Source of the DNA: an uncultured Sulfurovum sp.
GTDB lineage: Bacteria; Campylobacterota; Campylobacteria; Campylobacterales; Sulfurovaceae
NCBI GenBank assembly: GCA_902727895.1
Contig: CACVAP010000002.1
Span: forward strand, 1-57,221
DNA: 57,221 bases
Direction: 5' to 3'
The notes below the pieces were generated by a model. It ran no database searches. It worked only from the letters and a program-made list of their open reading frames with translations, and was not told where the DNA came from. Position 1 is the stretch's first letter; every line of letters begins with the position of its first letter. Made by a program: the position numbers and the translations under genes. Shown here piece after piece: positions 46,515 to 53,994 of the stretch.

Positions 46515-47558
46515 ATGGGGATTGAGTTTGAGTTTTTTGAGGCAGGACATGGTGATAGTATATTAGTTTCAACTCCTAATGGAACAAATATTTTAATTGA
46601 TGGAGGAGAAGAAGGAACTTATCAAGATGAAATAGAAGATGCACTCGATAAGAAAAATATTGAGAAATTAGACTTAGTTGTTTTAACACATATAGATAGT
46701 GACCACATTGGAGGTATTATTGAAATGTTAGAAGATGAAACTAATTTGGAAAGAATCAAGGAAATATGGTTCAATGACTCTAGTGTTAAAGTAAGTTCTA
46801 AAAATGGTGAGATGGGCTATAGTGAGGGTAATAAACTTGAAGACTTACTGAAGCAATCTTCAGTAATACATAATAGTAATATTTTTTTTGAGAAGAACTG
46901 TATTCAAGCTGATAGAGAATACTTTATTGGTTCAGATATTAAGTTAACTTTACTTTCTCCTATTAAAAGAACTTTAGAGACTCAAGGTAAAAAATGGAAA
47001 GAATATAATGGCGAAATTGCAGGATTAAGTTGTATAGATGATAGAGATATTACTAGCGTAGCTAAATTATTTAAAGAAGAAGAATTAAATAAAGCTAAAA
47101 TTAAAAAGTTAGCAAAAGCTACGACTACAAGTCTTGCAAATAGAACAAGTATTGCTTTTATTCTTGAGTATAATAAAAAACAGTTTTTATTTCTAGGAGA
47201 TGCAGATATAAATACAATCAACAATTCATTAAAAGATTTAAAATATTCTACTACCAATAGAATAGAAGTTGAATTTGTTAAGTTGTCACATCATGGAAGT
47301 AAGAAAAATATTAATGAAGATTTTTTGAATTTAGTTGATACTTCTAAGTTTATTATTTTAACAGATTGTACAAGTTTTGGGCATCCAGATAAAGAAACAA
47401 TTAGTTTAATTGCTACGCATAATCGAAAAGATAGACAAAAGGTAGAGTTTATATTTAATTATGCTGATCTTATACGAAAAAAATTATCTAAAGAGGAAGA
47501 AGATAGGCATAACTTTAGTGCTTATTCTTTTGAGAACAATACATGGGAGGTAGACTAA
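46515..47558 (+). CDS. Metallo-beta-lactamase-fold hydrolase, ComEC/Avs1A-like
   Basis: 347 residues, no signal peptide. It begins with the FFEAGHGDSILV-type block of the ComEC/Rec2 MBL branch, followed by ILIDGGEEG. The metal-binding motif is LTHIDSDHIGG (His59, Asp61, Asp63, His64), with LGDAD (Asp229, Asp231) and LSHHGS (His259, His260) later. The enzyme is therefore probably an active di-metal hydrolase acting in the cytoplasm on nucleic acid or nucleotide-like substrates. The protease gene starts 2 bp after its stop. An MBL gene followed by a trypsin-like gene is the order of the first two components of AVAST type I. AAAGGA serves as RBS. Confidence 0.86.
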   Translation: MGIEFEFFEAGHGDSILVSTPNGTNILIDGGEEGTYQDEIEDALDKKNIEKLDLVVLTHIDSDHIGGIIEMLEDETNLERIKEIWFNDSSVKVSSKNGEMGYSEGNKLEDLLKQSSVIHNSNIFFEKNCIQADREYFIGSDIKLTLLSPIKRTLETQGKKWKEYNGEIAGLSCIDDRDITSVAKLFKEEELNKAKIKKLAKATTTSLANRTSIAFILEYNKKQFLFLGDADINTINNSLKDLKYSTTNRIEVEFVKLSHHGSKKNINEDFLNLVDTSKFIILTDCTSFGHPDKETISLIATHNRKDRQKVEFIFNYADLIRKKLSKEEEDRHNFSAYSFENNTWEVD

Positions 47559-47559
47559 A

Positions 47560-49173
47560 ATGAGCCAAGTAGGAAATAATAGTTATAGTCAAGAAATTGG
47601 CAAGTATGCTGTTAAGATTAAGTATCATTTAACTGGAAGTGGAGTTTTAATTAAAGTTGATGAGTCTGTAACTTATCTTATTACAGCAAAACATAATTTC
47701 AAAAAAAAATTATCAGATACATATAAAAGTGTCAAGATTTTTGAACTTGAAAAAAAGCTAGATGAAATTTCAATTACAAGAGATAATGGAGAAAAAATTT
47801 GTACTATTCAAAGTATTGTATATGAAGAGTCAGACTTAGATTTGATAATTTTTAAAGTAAGTACAGATAGTAGTTATATTAAAAATCTTCCATCAGTAAG
47901 TATTTTAAAAGATAACTATGCTTTAAAAGAGTATTTCTTTTATGGTTATCCAAATGATGGTGAAGGGACAATTGTAGAAGAACTTAATAGACCAAGTTAT
48001 TATGAGACAAGAGAACATATTTTTAGATTAAATGGTCATAAGGGACAAAAAGAAAAATATTTAAAAGGTTTTTCAGGTAGTGGACTTTTTACGGAGTGTG
48101 ATGATATTATTTATTTGATAGGGATTGTTATTAAAGTTGATGATAAACTTTTTCATTATGAATGTATTGATTTGTCTAAAATAATAGAGAGTATAAATAA
48201 TAAATTAAATACTTCAATTGATGAGACAGAAGATATTGTTGATTTGGGGTTTTCTCAAAATATTTATACGAGAATTTTAAATAGAAATAAAAATACTTAT
48301 TTAGTAAAAAGAATTCTAAATGAGTTAAATGGAGAGAAAAAACTAGACTTTTTGAAACAAAATAATTTAAAAAGAGAAGAGGTAGTTAATTTTTTAGATA
48401 TGGATGAAAAGAATTTATTGAAAACAGAAAAAGAGTTGGCAGATTTATATCTATTAAAAGCGATGATTTATTACTCAGATGAGAATGAAAAATATAAACA
48501 ATACTTTACTAAAGCTGGAAAGTTTAATTCTCGATATAAAACTTATGAACTAACAGCACTAGATGGAGTAGAAGAGGATGAGATTGATGAAATTGAAAAT
48601 AATGAAGAATTTAATCCTTTACAGAAAGCGAAGCTCTATTTCATAGAGAATAAGTATGATAAAGTCATAGAAATTTTAACAAAAGAGTATGTAAATGATC
48701 TTGATACTTTAGAGAAAATCGAAAGTTATAAGTATTTATCGAAAAGTTATGAACAGCAAAGTGATATTGAAAGTTCTATAGGTTATTTATCTGAAGTATT
48801 AGAGAAAAGTAAGACTTTTGAAAAACCTGAAATATATTATGAGTTATCAATTTTGTATATGAAGCTTGATGATAGAGAGGAAGCACTAAAGTGTGTAATA
48901 GATGGCTTAGATATTATTGATGATGATACATCTAATATATTTTTAGAAATTGAATATAAATTAATCAAGCAAAAAAAGAAACTTTTAAATTCTAATGAAG
49001 AGAACGTACCAAATATGACATTAACTGAGCTTTTCAAAAAATATCCTGAAAAGTATATGGATGAATATTTAGAAAGTTTGAAAGATGTTAATATTGAAGT
49101 TACTAATAAAGAAATTATTGATGAAATAAGGGTATTGCAAAAACAAATAAGGATAGAAGGAAAAAAGGATTAG
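47560..49173 (+). CDS. Trypsin-like serine protease with TPR C-terminal region, Avs1B-like
   Basis: 537 residues in the zero frame, no signal peptide. A trypsin-like domain occupies about 10-215: His45 in LITAKHNF, Asp92 or Asp94 in ESDLDLIIF, Ser172 in GFSGSGLF, with GSGVLI before the His. A linker (about 225-300) leads to helical TPR-like repeats (about 300-480, e.g. KAKLYFIENKYDKVIEIL, SYKYLSKSYEQQSDIESSIG, YYELSILYMKLDDREEAL). A cytoplasmic protease coupled to a protein-binding TPR is typical of conflict systems. The zero frame ends at TAG 49171-49173, but a slippery A AAA AAG just before it could shift ribosomes into a 34-codon extension with a membrane helix. Composition is very AT-rich. 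Confidence 0.86.
   Translation: MSQVGNNSYSQEIGKYAVKIKYHLTGSGVLIKVDESVTYLITAKHNFKKKLSDTYKSVKIFELEKKLDEISITRDNGEKICTIQSIVYEESDLDLIIFKVSTDSSYIKNLPSVSILKDNYALKEYFFYGYPNDGEGTIVEELNRPSYYETREHIFRLNGHKGQKEKYLKGFSGSGLFTECDDIIYLIGIVIKVDDKLFHYECIDLSKIIESINNKLNTSIDETEDIVDLGFSQNIYTRILNRNKNTYLVKRILNELNGEKKLDFLKQNNLKREEVVNFLDMDEKNLLKTEKELADLYLLKAMIYYSDENEKYKQYFTKAGKFNSRYKTYELTALDGVEEDEIDEIENNEEFNPLQKAKLYFIENKYDKVIEILTKEYVNDLDTLEKIESYKYLSKSYEQQSDIESSIGYLSEVLEKSKTFEKPEIYYELSILYMKLDDREEALKCVIDGLDIIDDDTSNIFLEIEYKLIKQKKKLLNSNEENVPNMTLTELFKKYPEKYMDEYLESLKDVNIEVTNKEIIDEIRVLQKQIRIEGKKD
49161..49167 (+). promoter_or_regulatory. Candidate -1 ribosomal frameshift heptamer A AAA AAG
   Basis: The zero-frame codons read GGA-AAA-AAG-GAT-TAG, so the heptamer A AAA AAG is in the exact X XXY YYZ register, the same heptamer used in E. 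coli dnaX. Six nt downstream (from 49174) a long stem can form. Alternatively this is an ordinary homopolymer indel. Confidence 0.55.
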
Positions 49174-49271
49174 CCTCTAAAAGTAGTGTAGAAAAAATAA
49201 ATAATTTTCTTGATGAGGTTTTAATACCTCTTCTTTTAGGGGTGATGAGTATGATTTTAGTTTGTTTTTAA
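49168..49271 (+). other. -1 frame extension of the protease encoding a membrane tail
   Basis: Reading in the -1 frame from GGA at 49167 gives 34 residues: GLASKSSVEKINNFLDE, then a hydrophobic stretch VLIPLLLGVMSMILVCF, and TAA at 49269-49271. The fused product would be about 570 residues with a C-terminal membrane anchor. The amino-acid pattern (charged amphipathic helix, then a 17-residue apolar helix) looks like real coding sequence. Either programmed frameshifting or an inactivating/phase-variable indel explains it. Confidence 0.6.
49174..49242 (+). promoter_or_regulatory. Nested stem-loop downstream of the slippery site
   Basis: CCTCTAAAAG (49174-49183) pairs with CTTTTAGGGG (49233-49242), 10 bp with one G-U. 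Inside the loop GAGGT (49215-49219) pairs with ACCTC (49226-49230). A stem starting 6 nt after the heptamer fits the spacing of known -1 frameshift stimulators. It could alternatively be a terminator-like structure, though no U-tract follows directly. Confidence 0.45.
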
Positions 49272-49290
49272 TATTTTGAATAGAATATGC

Positions 49291-49953
49291 TTACAAAAGC
49301 CCCTTAACCTTCTTCAAATCCTCAAAAACATCTTTCTTCAATGAAGGGTTTTTAAGTAAAAAACTCGGATGATAAGTAGGGATGATGCTATGTTTATCTT
49401 TTACTATAATCGTTCCTCTAATATTTTCAAGCTCCGTAGTATCATTTGTTAAGTAATGGTATGCTTTTTCTCCAAGTGTTACAATAATCTTTGGGTTTAC
49501 TAATTCTATTTCTTTAAACAAGTAAGCCTTACAGGTATGGTATTCAGATTCATGTACGGCTTTGTTGGCGAGTGGGTGGCATTTTAGAAGGTTGGTTATG
49601 TAGACCTCTTGACGAGAGATACCGATGACCTTTTCTATCATGGCTGTTAGCATTTCACCACCACGACCTAAAAAAACTTTACTAGCATTGTCTTCTATCT
49701 CTAGTGGTGCATCACCAATGAACATAACATCTGCTTGCTCATTGCCTTCTCCAAAAACAACATGGTTTCTGTTTTTAGAAAGAGAACATAGATGACAATT
49801 AAGTGCTTGCTGTTTTAAAGCTACAAGAGAATTTGGAAGTTCTAAAAGGTTTTTGTCATCCTCATTAAAAGGTTCCTCTGAAGTATACTGATAGCCTAAC
49901 TCTTTTAACTGATAAAGTCTTTTTAGGAGCAGGGCATTGTGTAAGTTTTTCAT
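49291..49953 (-). CDS. Family 4-type uracil-DNA glycosylase
   Basis: 220 residues. It removes uracil from DNA. Four cysteines for a [4Fe-4S] cluster are seen (Cys53, Cys56, Cys125 in LLKCHP, Cys141). Motif 1 reads GDAPLEIED (80-88) instead of the usual GEAPGxxED, followed by FLGRGGEML; the late YHPSFLL carries the catalytic-site His. The N-terminal 45 residues are an extra helical segment, also seen in Campylobacterota homologues. Its start overlaps the aminohydrolase stop by one base, so it is second in a two-gene minus-strand operon. Confidence 0.88.
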   Translation of the reverse strand: MKNLHNALLLKRLYQLKELGYQYTSEEPFNEDDKNLLELPNSLVALKQQALNCHLCSLSKNRNHVVFGEGNEQADVMFIGDAPLEIEDNASKVFLGRGGEMLTAMIEKVIGISRQEVYITNLLKCHPLANKAVHESEYHTCKAYLFKEIELVNPKIIVTLGEKAYHYLTNDTTELENIRGTIIVKDKHSIIPTYHPSFLLKNPSLKKDVFEDLKKVKGLL

Positions 49954-51170
49954 TAAACTTTTGTTCCATTGATGTAGACTTCATTTACTTTGTTTGTATG
50001 TAAAATAGTATGTAAAGGAATGCTTTCTAAAGAAGAAGGCTTGTCTGGTAAAGTAATGAATGCGAAGTCAGCATCTTTCCCTATTTCAATTTTCCCTGAA
50101 TTTAATGAGAATATTTCGGCTGGAGTTGAGGTAATAGACTTTATGAGTACCGAAGCCAATTCTTCTACTGGAGCTTGGTGATGTAACATGAGTGCTGCAC
50201 GTAGTTCGTCTAGTATGCTTAGGGTGTTGTTCGAGCTAAGACCATCAGTTGCTGTGGTAAAAGGCATGTCATTTTCAATGAGTGTCTCAATGGCTAAACG
50301 TCCACAACCTAAGAGTCGGTTAGAACGTGGACAATGCGCGATACTGTGACCTTTTTCATTTAAGAAGTTTAACTCTTCCGTAGTCGCTTGTACAGCATGG
50401 GTTAAGTGTGTAGGTACTTGGTTTAATGCATTCATGAATTCATCAACAGTGGTGACTGCTTTTGAAGTAGAGAAAAAGTTTTGGAAGAAGTTTAAAAAAC
50501 CACCTTTTTCTTCGGTTAGCCATTCACGTTCTGCTTGTGACTCTAAAAAATGTGCTGAAAGAGGAAGTCCTTCTTTTTTAGCCAATGAGATAGCACGTTG
50601 GGTAACAACAGGATGAACTGAGTAAGGAGAATGAATAGCAATGGCTGGAATAATCCCATGATTAACACAATTTTTAGATTCGTTTAAACGTTCTAAAAAG
50701 TCGCCATAAAGCATGTCAGCTGTTGCAGCTTGTGAGCCAATAAGTTCGTTGAAGAAAATGACTTTTTGAGGAGTTTTGGTACAAACTTCTAGCTCTGTTC
50801 CAAAAGAAGAGATAGCCCCAAAAGTAGTAACTCCTGAACTTAGCATTTCATTACAAGCATCCATCATCACATCATTACTACAAGCACCTACAAGATCTTC
50901 ACGGTTTGCTATGACTGAGTCTAACCAAGGCATGAAAGAGCCATATTGTAGGGTGGTTTTGTTTTTAGAGAACTCTAAATGCACATGTGTGTTAATGAAA
51001 CCAGGGTAGAGTATAGAGTTTTCTTGTTGCTCTATTAGCGTTGAATCAGGGTATTGTTTTTGTAGATTTTCCAAAGTGTCGATGGCTTGGATTTTTTCAT
51101 CAAAGGCGACAGCGATATTTTCTTGAAATTTGTTGTTGATGTAAGTATAGTTTGCTTGAATTATGGTCAT
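49953..51170 (-). CDS. Amidohydrolase-family deaminase, probably aminofutalosine deaminase
   Basis: 405 residues, metal-dependent amidohydrolase of the chlorohydrolase/cytosine-deaminase-like group. Metal ligands are His-x-His in PGFINTHVHLEF, His in LSAHFLES, and Asp in TATDGLSSNN; SIAHCPRSNRLLG carries another conserved His. In Helicobacter and Campylobacter the homologue deaminates 6-amino-6-deoxyfutalosine in the futalosine route to menaquinone (established for HP0267-type enzymes). Assignment here is by similarity of motifs and phylum, without other mqn genes in the window. The udg gene overlaps its 3' end. Confidence 0.82.
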   Translation of the reverse strand: MTIIQANYTYINNKFQENIAVAFDEKIQAIDTLENLQKQYPDSTLIEQQENSILYPGFINTHVHLEFSKNKTTLQYGSFMPWLDSVIANREDLVGACSNDVMMDACNEMLSSGVTTFGAISSFGTELEVCTKTPQKVIFFNELIGSQAATADMLYGDFLERLNESKNCVNHGIIPAIAIHSPYSVHPVVTQRAISLAKKEGLPLSAHFLESQAEREWLTEEKGGFLNFFQNFFSTSKAVTTVDEFMNALNQVPTHLTHAVQATTEELNFLNEKGHSIAHCPRSNRLLGCGRLAIETLIENDMPFTTATDGLSSNNTLSILDELRAALMLHHQAPVEELASVLIKSITSTPAEIFSLNSGKIEIGKDADFAFITLPDKPSSLESIPLHTILHTNKVNEVYINGTKV

Positions 51171-51195
51171 TAGAATACTCGTATTTTTATAAAAT

Positions 51196-51201
51196 TATAC
51201 T
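51196..51201 (+). promoter_or_regulatory. -10-like box in the divergent aminohydrolase/dipeptidase spacer
   Basis: TATACT, 22-27 nt before the dipeptidase start. The spacer is only 52 bp, so opposing promoters must be compact. Confidence 0.4.
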
Positions 51202-51222
51202 ACAATAAAATCAAAAAAGAAT

Positions 51223-52182
51223 ATGCCTATGAATTTTATAGACTTCCATTGTGACACAGCCACCTTGATACTTGAACAAAAGCAAGAACTTAAAAAAAAC
51301 AATCTAACCATTGACATTGATAAGCTTCAAAAAGGCGAAGCTTTAGCCCAATTTTTTGCCATGTATATTGACTCGGCTAAAGTAGAGAGTTCATATGATT
51401 ATTGTGTCACGATGCTTAACACCTTTAAAAATGAGTTGGCTAAAAATCAAGATACTATCTCACTTTGTAGAAGCTATGATGATCTAATAAGAACACAAAA
51501 AGAAGAAAAAATAGCAGCTTTTTTAACCATAGAAGAGGGTGAAGCACTAGAGGGTTCTTTAGATAAATTACGTTTTTTTAAAGAAGAAGGTATTTCAGCC
51601 ATTACACTTACATGGAACTATGTCAATGCTTTGGGTTATCCTAACTTTAAATGGGAACATCAAGACAAAGGCTTAAAAGCAAAAGGTATTGAGACTGTCG
51701 AAGAGATGAATCGTTTAAACATGCTTATAGATGTTTCACATCTCTCTGATGGAGGTTTTAAAGATGTATTAAAACATTCAACAGCACCGTTTATAGCAAC
51801 ACATTCCAATGCCCGTGTTATGACCAATCATCCTCGAAACCTCACGGATGAAATGTTGAAGAAATTGGCAAATGCTGGTGGAGTGACAGGTATAAACTTT
51901 TTTAATAATTTTTTAGTCAATGGTGAGTTAAAAGAGAAACTAGAAGTAGCCAAAATAGAAGACATGATACGGCACATAAAACACATTAAAAAAGTAGCAG
52001 GTGTTGACGTTATAGGTTTGGGTTCTGATTTTGATGGTATTCCAAATCCTGTTGAGATAGAAGATGCCTCACAGATGTCAAAACTTTCTGAGGCACTTTT
52101 AAAAAATGGATTTTCTTCTGATGAGGTTGAGAAGATGTTTTTTAGAAATGGTTTGAGAATTATTAAAGATGTTTTAAAATAG
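51223..52182 (+). CDS. Membrane (renal) dipeptidase family protein, M19
   Basis: 319 residues. The zinc motif FIDFHCDTA at the very start, VSHLSDGGFKDVL, FIATHSNARVM and GLGSDFDGI are the peptidase M19 blocks. It hydrolyses dipeptides, often those containing D-residues. No signal peptide is present, so it is probably cytoplasmic. Two ATGs (51223, 51229) are possible; family similarity begins right after them. It is followed by a 67-codon gene 13 bp downstream. Confidence 0.92.
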   Translation: MPMNFIDFHCDTATLILEQKQELKKNNLTIDIDKLQKGEALAQFFAMYIDSAKVESSYDYCVTMLNTFKNELAKNQDTISLCRSYDDLIRTQKEEKIAAFLTIEEGEALEGSLDKLRFFKEEGISAITLTWNYVNALGYPNFKWEHQDKGLKAKGIETVEEMNRLNMLIDVSHLSDGGFKDVLKHSTAPFIATHSNARVMTNHPRNLTDEMLKKLANAGGVTGINFFNNFLVNGELKEKLEVAKIEDMIRHIKHIKKVAGVDVIGLGSDFDGIPNPVEIEDASQMSKLSEALLKNGFSSDEVEKMFFRNGLRIIKDVLK

Positions 52183-52195
52183 TAAAGGAAATAGT

Positions 52196-52399
52196 ATGGG
52201 AAAAAAGAAACAAAGTCTTGACTTTTCAGATCAAGATATTATATTTAAAATGAAAGAACAAAAAATAAAAGTTTTGTCTTTAAATCAGAATTCTATGGAC
52301 GTAGAGATTATTATTTTTGAGGGTGAAAAAAAGAAGGTGAGTAAAATGGCTTTTGCCCACCTTCCTAAAGACATTAAGAAGTTGTTGAGACCTCTTTAA
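52196..52399 (+). CDS. Small conserved hypothetical protein, 67 residues
   Basis: A Lys-rich soluble protein ([20 protein letters not shown], later [20 protein letters not shown]). No family recognised; the composition suggests a small nucleic-acid or ribosome-binding protein, but this is only an impression. AAAGGA precedes ATG 52196. It appears co-transcribed with the dipeptidase and its stop overlaps the stop of convergent apt by a few bases. Confidence 0.7.
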   Translation: MGKKKQSLDFSDQDIIFKMKEQKIKVLSLNQNSMDVEIIIFEGEKKKVSKMAFAHLPKDIKKLLRPL

Positions 52400-52938
52400 T
52401 CAAAATGCAAAACAGAATAAACCTCAGCATCAATTCCATCACGTCCTTTTAAAAAGTCTAGCTCTGCTATGAAACAGGCTTCAACACAGTTGGCGCCTAC
52501 TTTGTTTATGAGAGAGGCTGCTGCTTTAGCTGTACCACCTGTAGCGATGAGGTCATCTATGAGAAGGACGCGTGCATTTTCTTTTGGAAAGGCATCTATA
52601 TGAACTTCAACTTCGTCAAAACCGTACTCTAAAGTATATTTTTCTGAAACGGTGGTGTATGGAAGTTTCCCTTTTTTTCTAATGGGTACAAATCCTATGT
52701 TTAATCGGTCTGCTAAAATAGCACCAAAAATGAAACCACGTGCATCGATACCTGCAACATAATCTAAATTATAGCTTTTATAACGCTCCTCTATGTGGTT
52801 CATTAGGGTATTAAATGCCTTTGGATTGTTGAGTATGGTTGTGATATCTTTAAAAACAATGCCAGGTTTTGGAAAGTCAGGGATATCTCTGATACTTGAT
52901 TCGATTATTTGCTTGTTTTCTTGGCTTAACGTGGACAT
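52396..52938 (-). CDS. apt: Adenine phosphoribosyltransferase
   Basis: 180 residues. It salvages adenine to AMP using [22 protein letters not shown] at the N-terminus, [25 protein letters not shown] and the PRPP loop [17 protein letters not shown] are diagnostic. Length is standard. It is monocistronic and ends tail-to-tail, with a slight overlap, against the 67-residue protein gene. Confidence 0.97.
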   Translation of the reverse strand: MSTLSQENKQIIESSIRDIPDFPKPGIVFKDITTILNNPKAFNTLMNHIEERYKSYNLDYVAGIDARGFIFGAILADRLNIGFVPIRKKGKLPYTTVSEKYTLEYGFDEVEVHIDAFPKENARVLLIDDLIATGGTAKAAASLINKVGANCVEACFIAELDFLKGRDGIDAEVYSVLHFD

Positions 52939-53044
52939 TGAGAACCTTTATATTAAATTATGTTTTATTTTTTAACAGTATAACAAAAGTCAACCAATAT
53001 TAAGTGCTTTTAGATAAAATTGCGACTTAAAACAGAGGTCTTAA

Positions 53045-53758
<714 letters not shown>

Positions 53759-53785
53759 AACAAAAATTTAGCACTAAGGATTAAA

Positions 53786-53992
53786 ATGAAAATTGAGAAA
53801 TTAACAGCAATGGCATTAGAGAGAGTAGATTTTGATAGATATTTACTAGCATCAGCAGTTGGTAAAAGAGCAAATGAGATTGCTAATGGTGCAGCACCTT
53901 TGGTTGCTATGGATCCTAAAGTTGATAAGTTTACTGACATTGCACTGGTAGAGATTGCAGAAGGTAAAATTATCATTGTACACGAAGAGTAA
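53786..53992 (+). CDS. rpoZ: RNA polymerase omega subunit
   Basis: 68 residues. RVDFDRYLLASAVGKRANEI is the omega family core (aligns with the N-terminal region that clamps beta-prime). Omega also forms part of a ppGpp site on RNA polymerase in proteobacteria, fitting with the ppGpp synthetase gene just downstream (2 bp gap). The ATG at 53786 is preceded by AAGGAT. Confidence 0.93.
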   Translation: MKIEKLTAMALERVDFDRYLLASAVGKRANEIANGAAPLVAMDPKVDKFTDIALVEIAEGKIIIVHEE

Positions 53993-53994
53993 GC

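Noticed and set aside
46515..49173. Complete AVAST type I system
   Set aside because: The two first components are plausible, but no STAND NTPase gene exists upstream or downstream within the window; the next genes are udg and an aminohydrolase.
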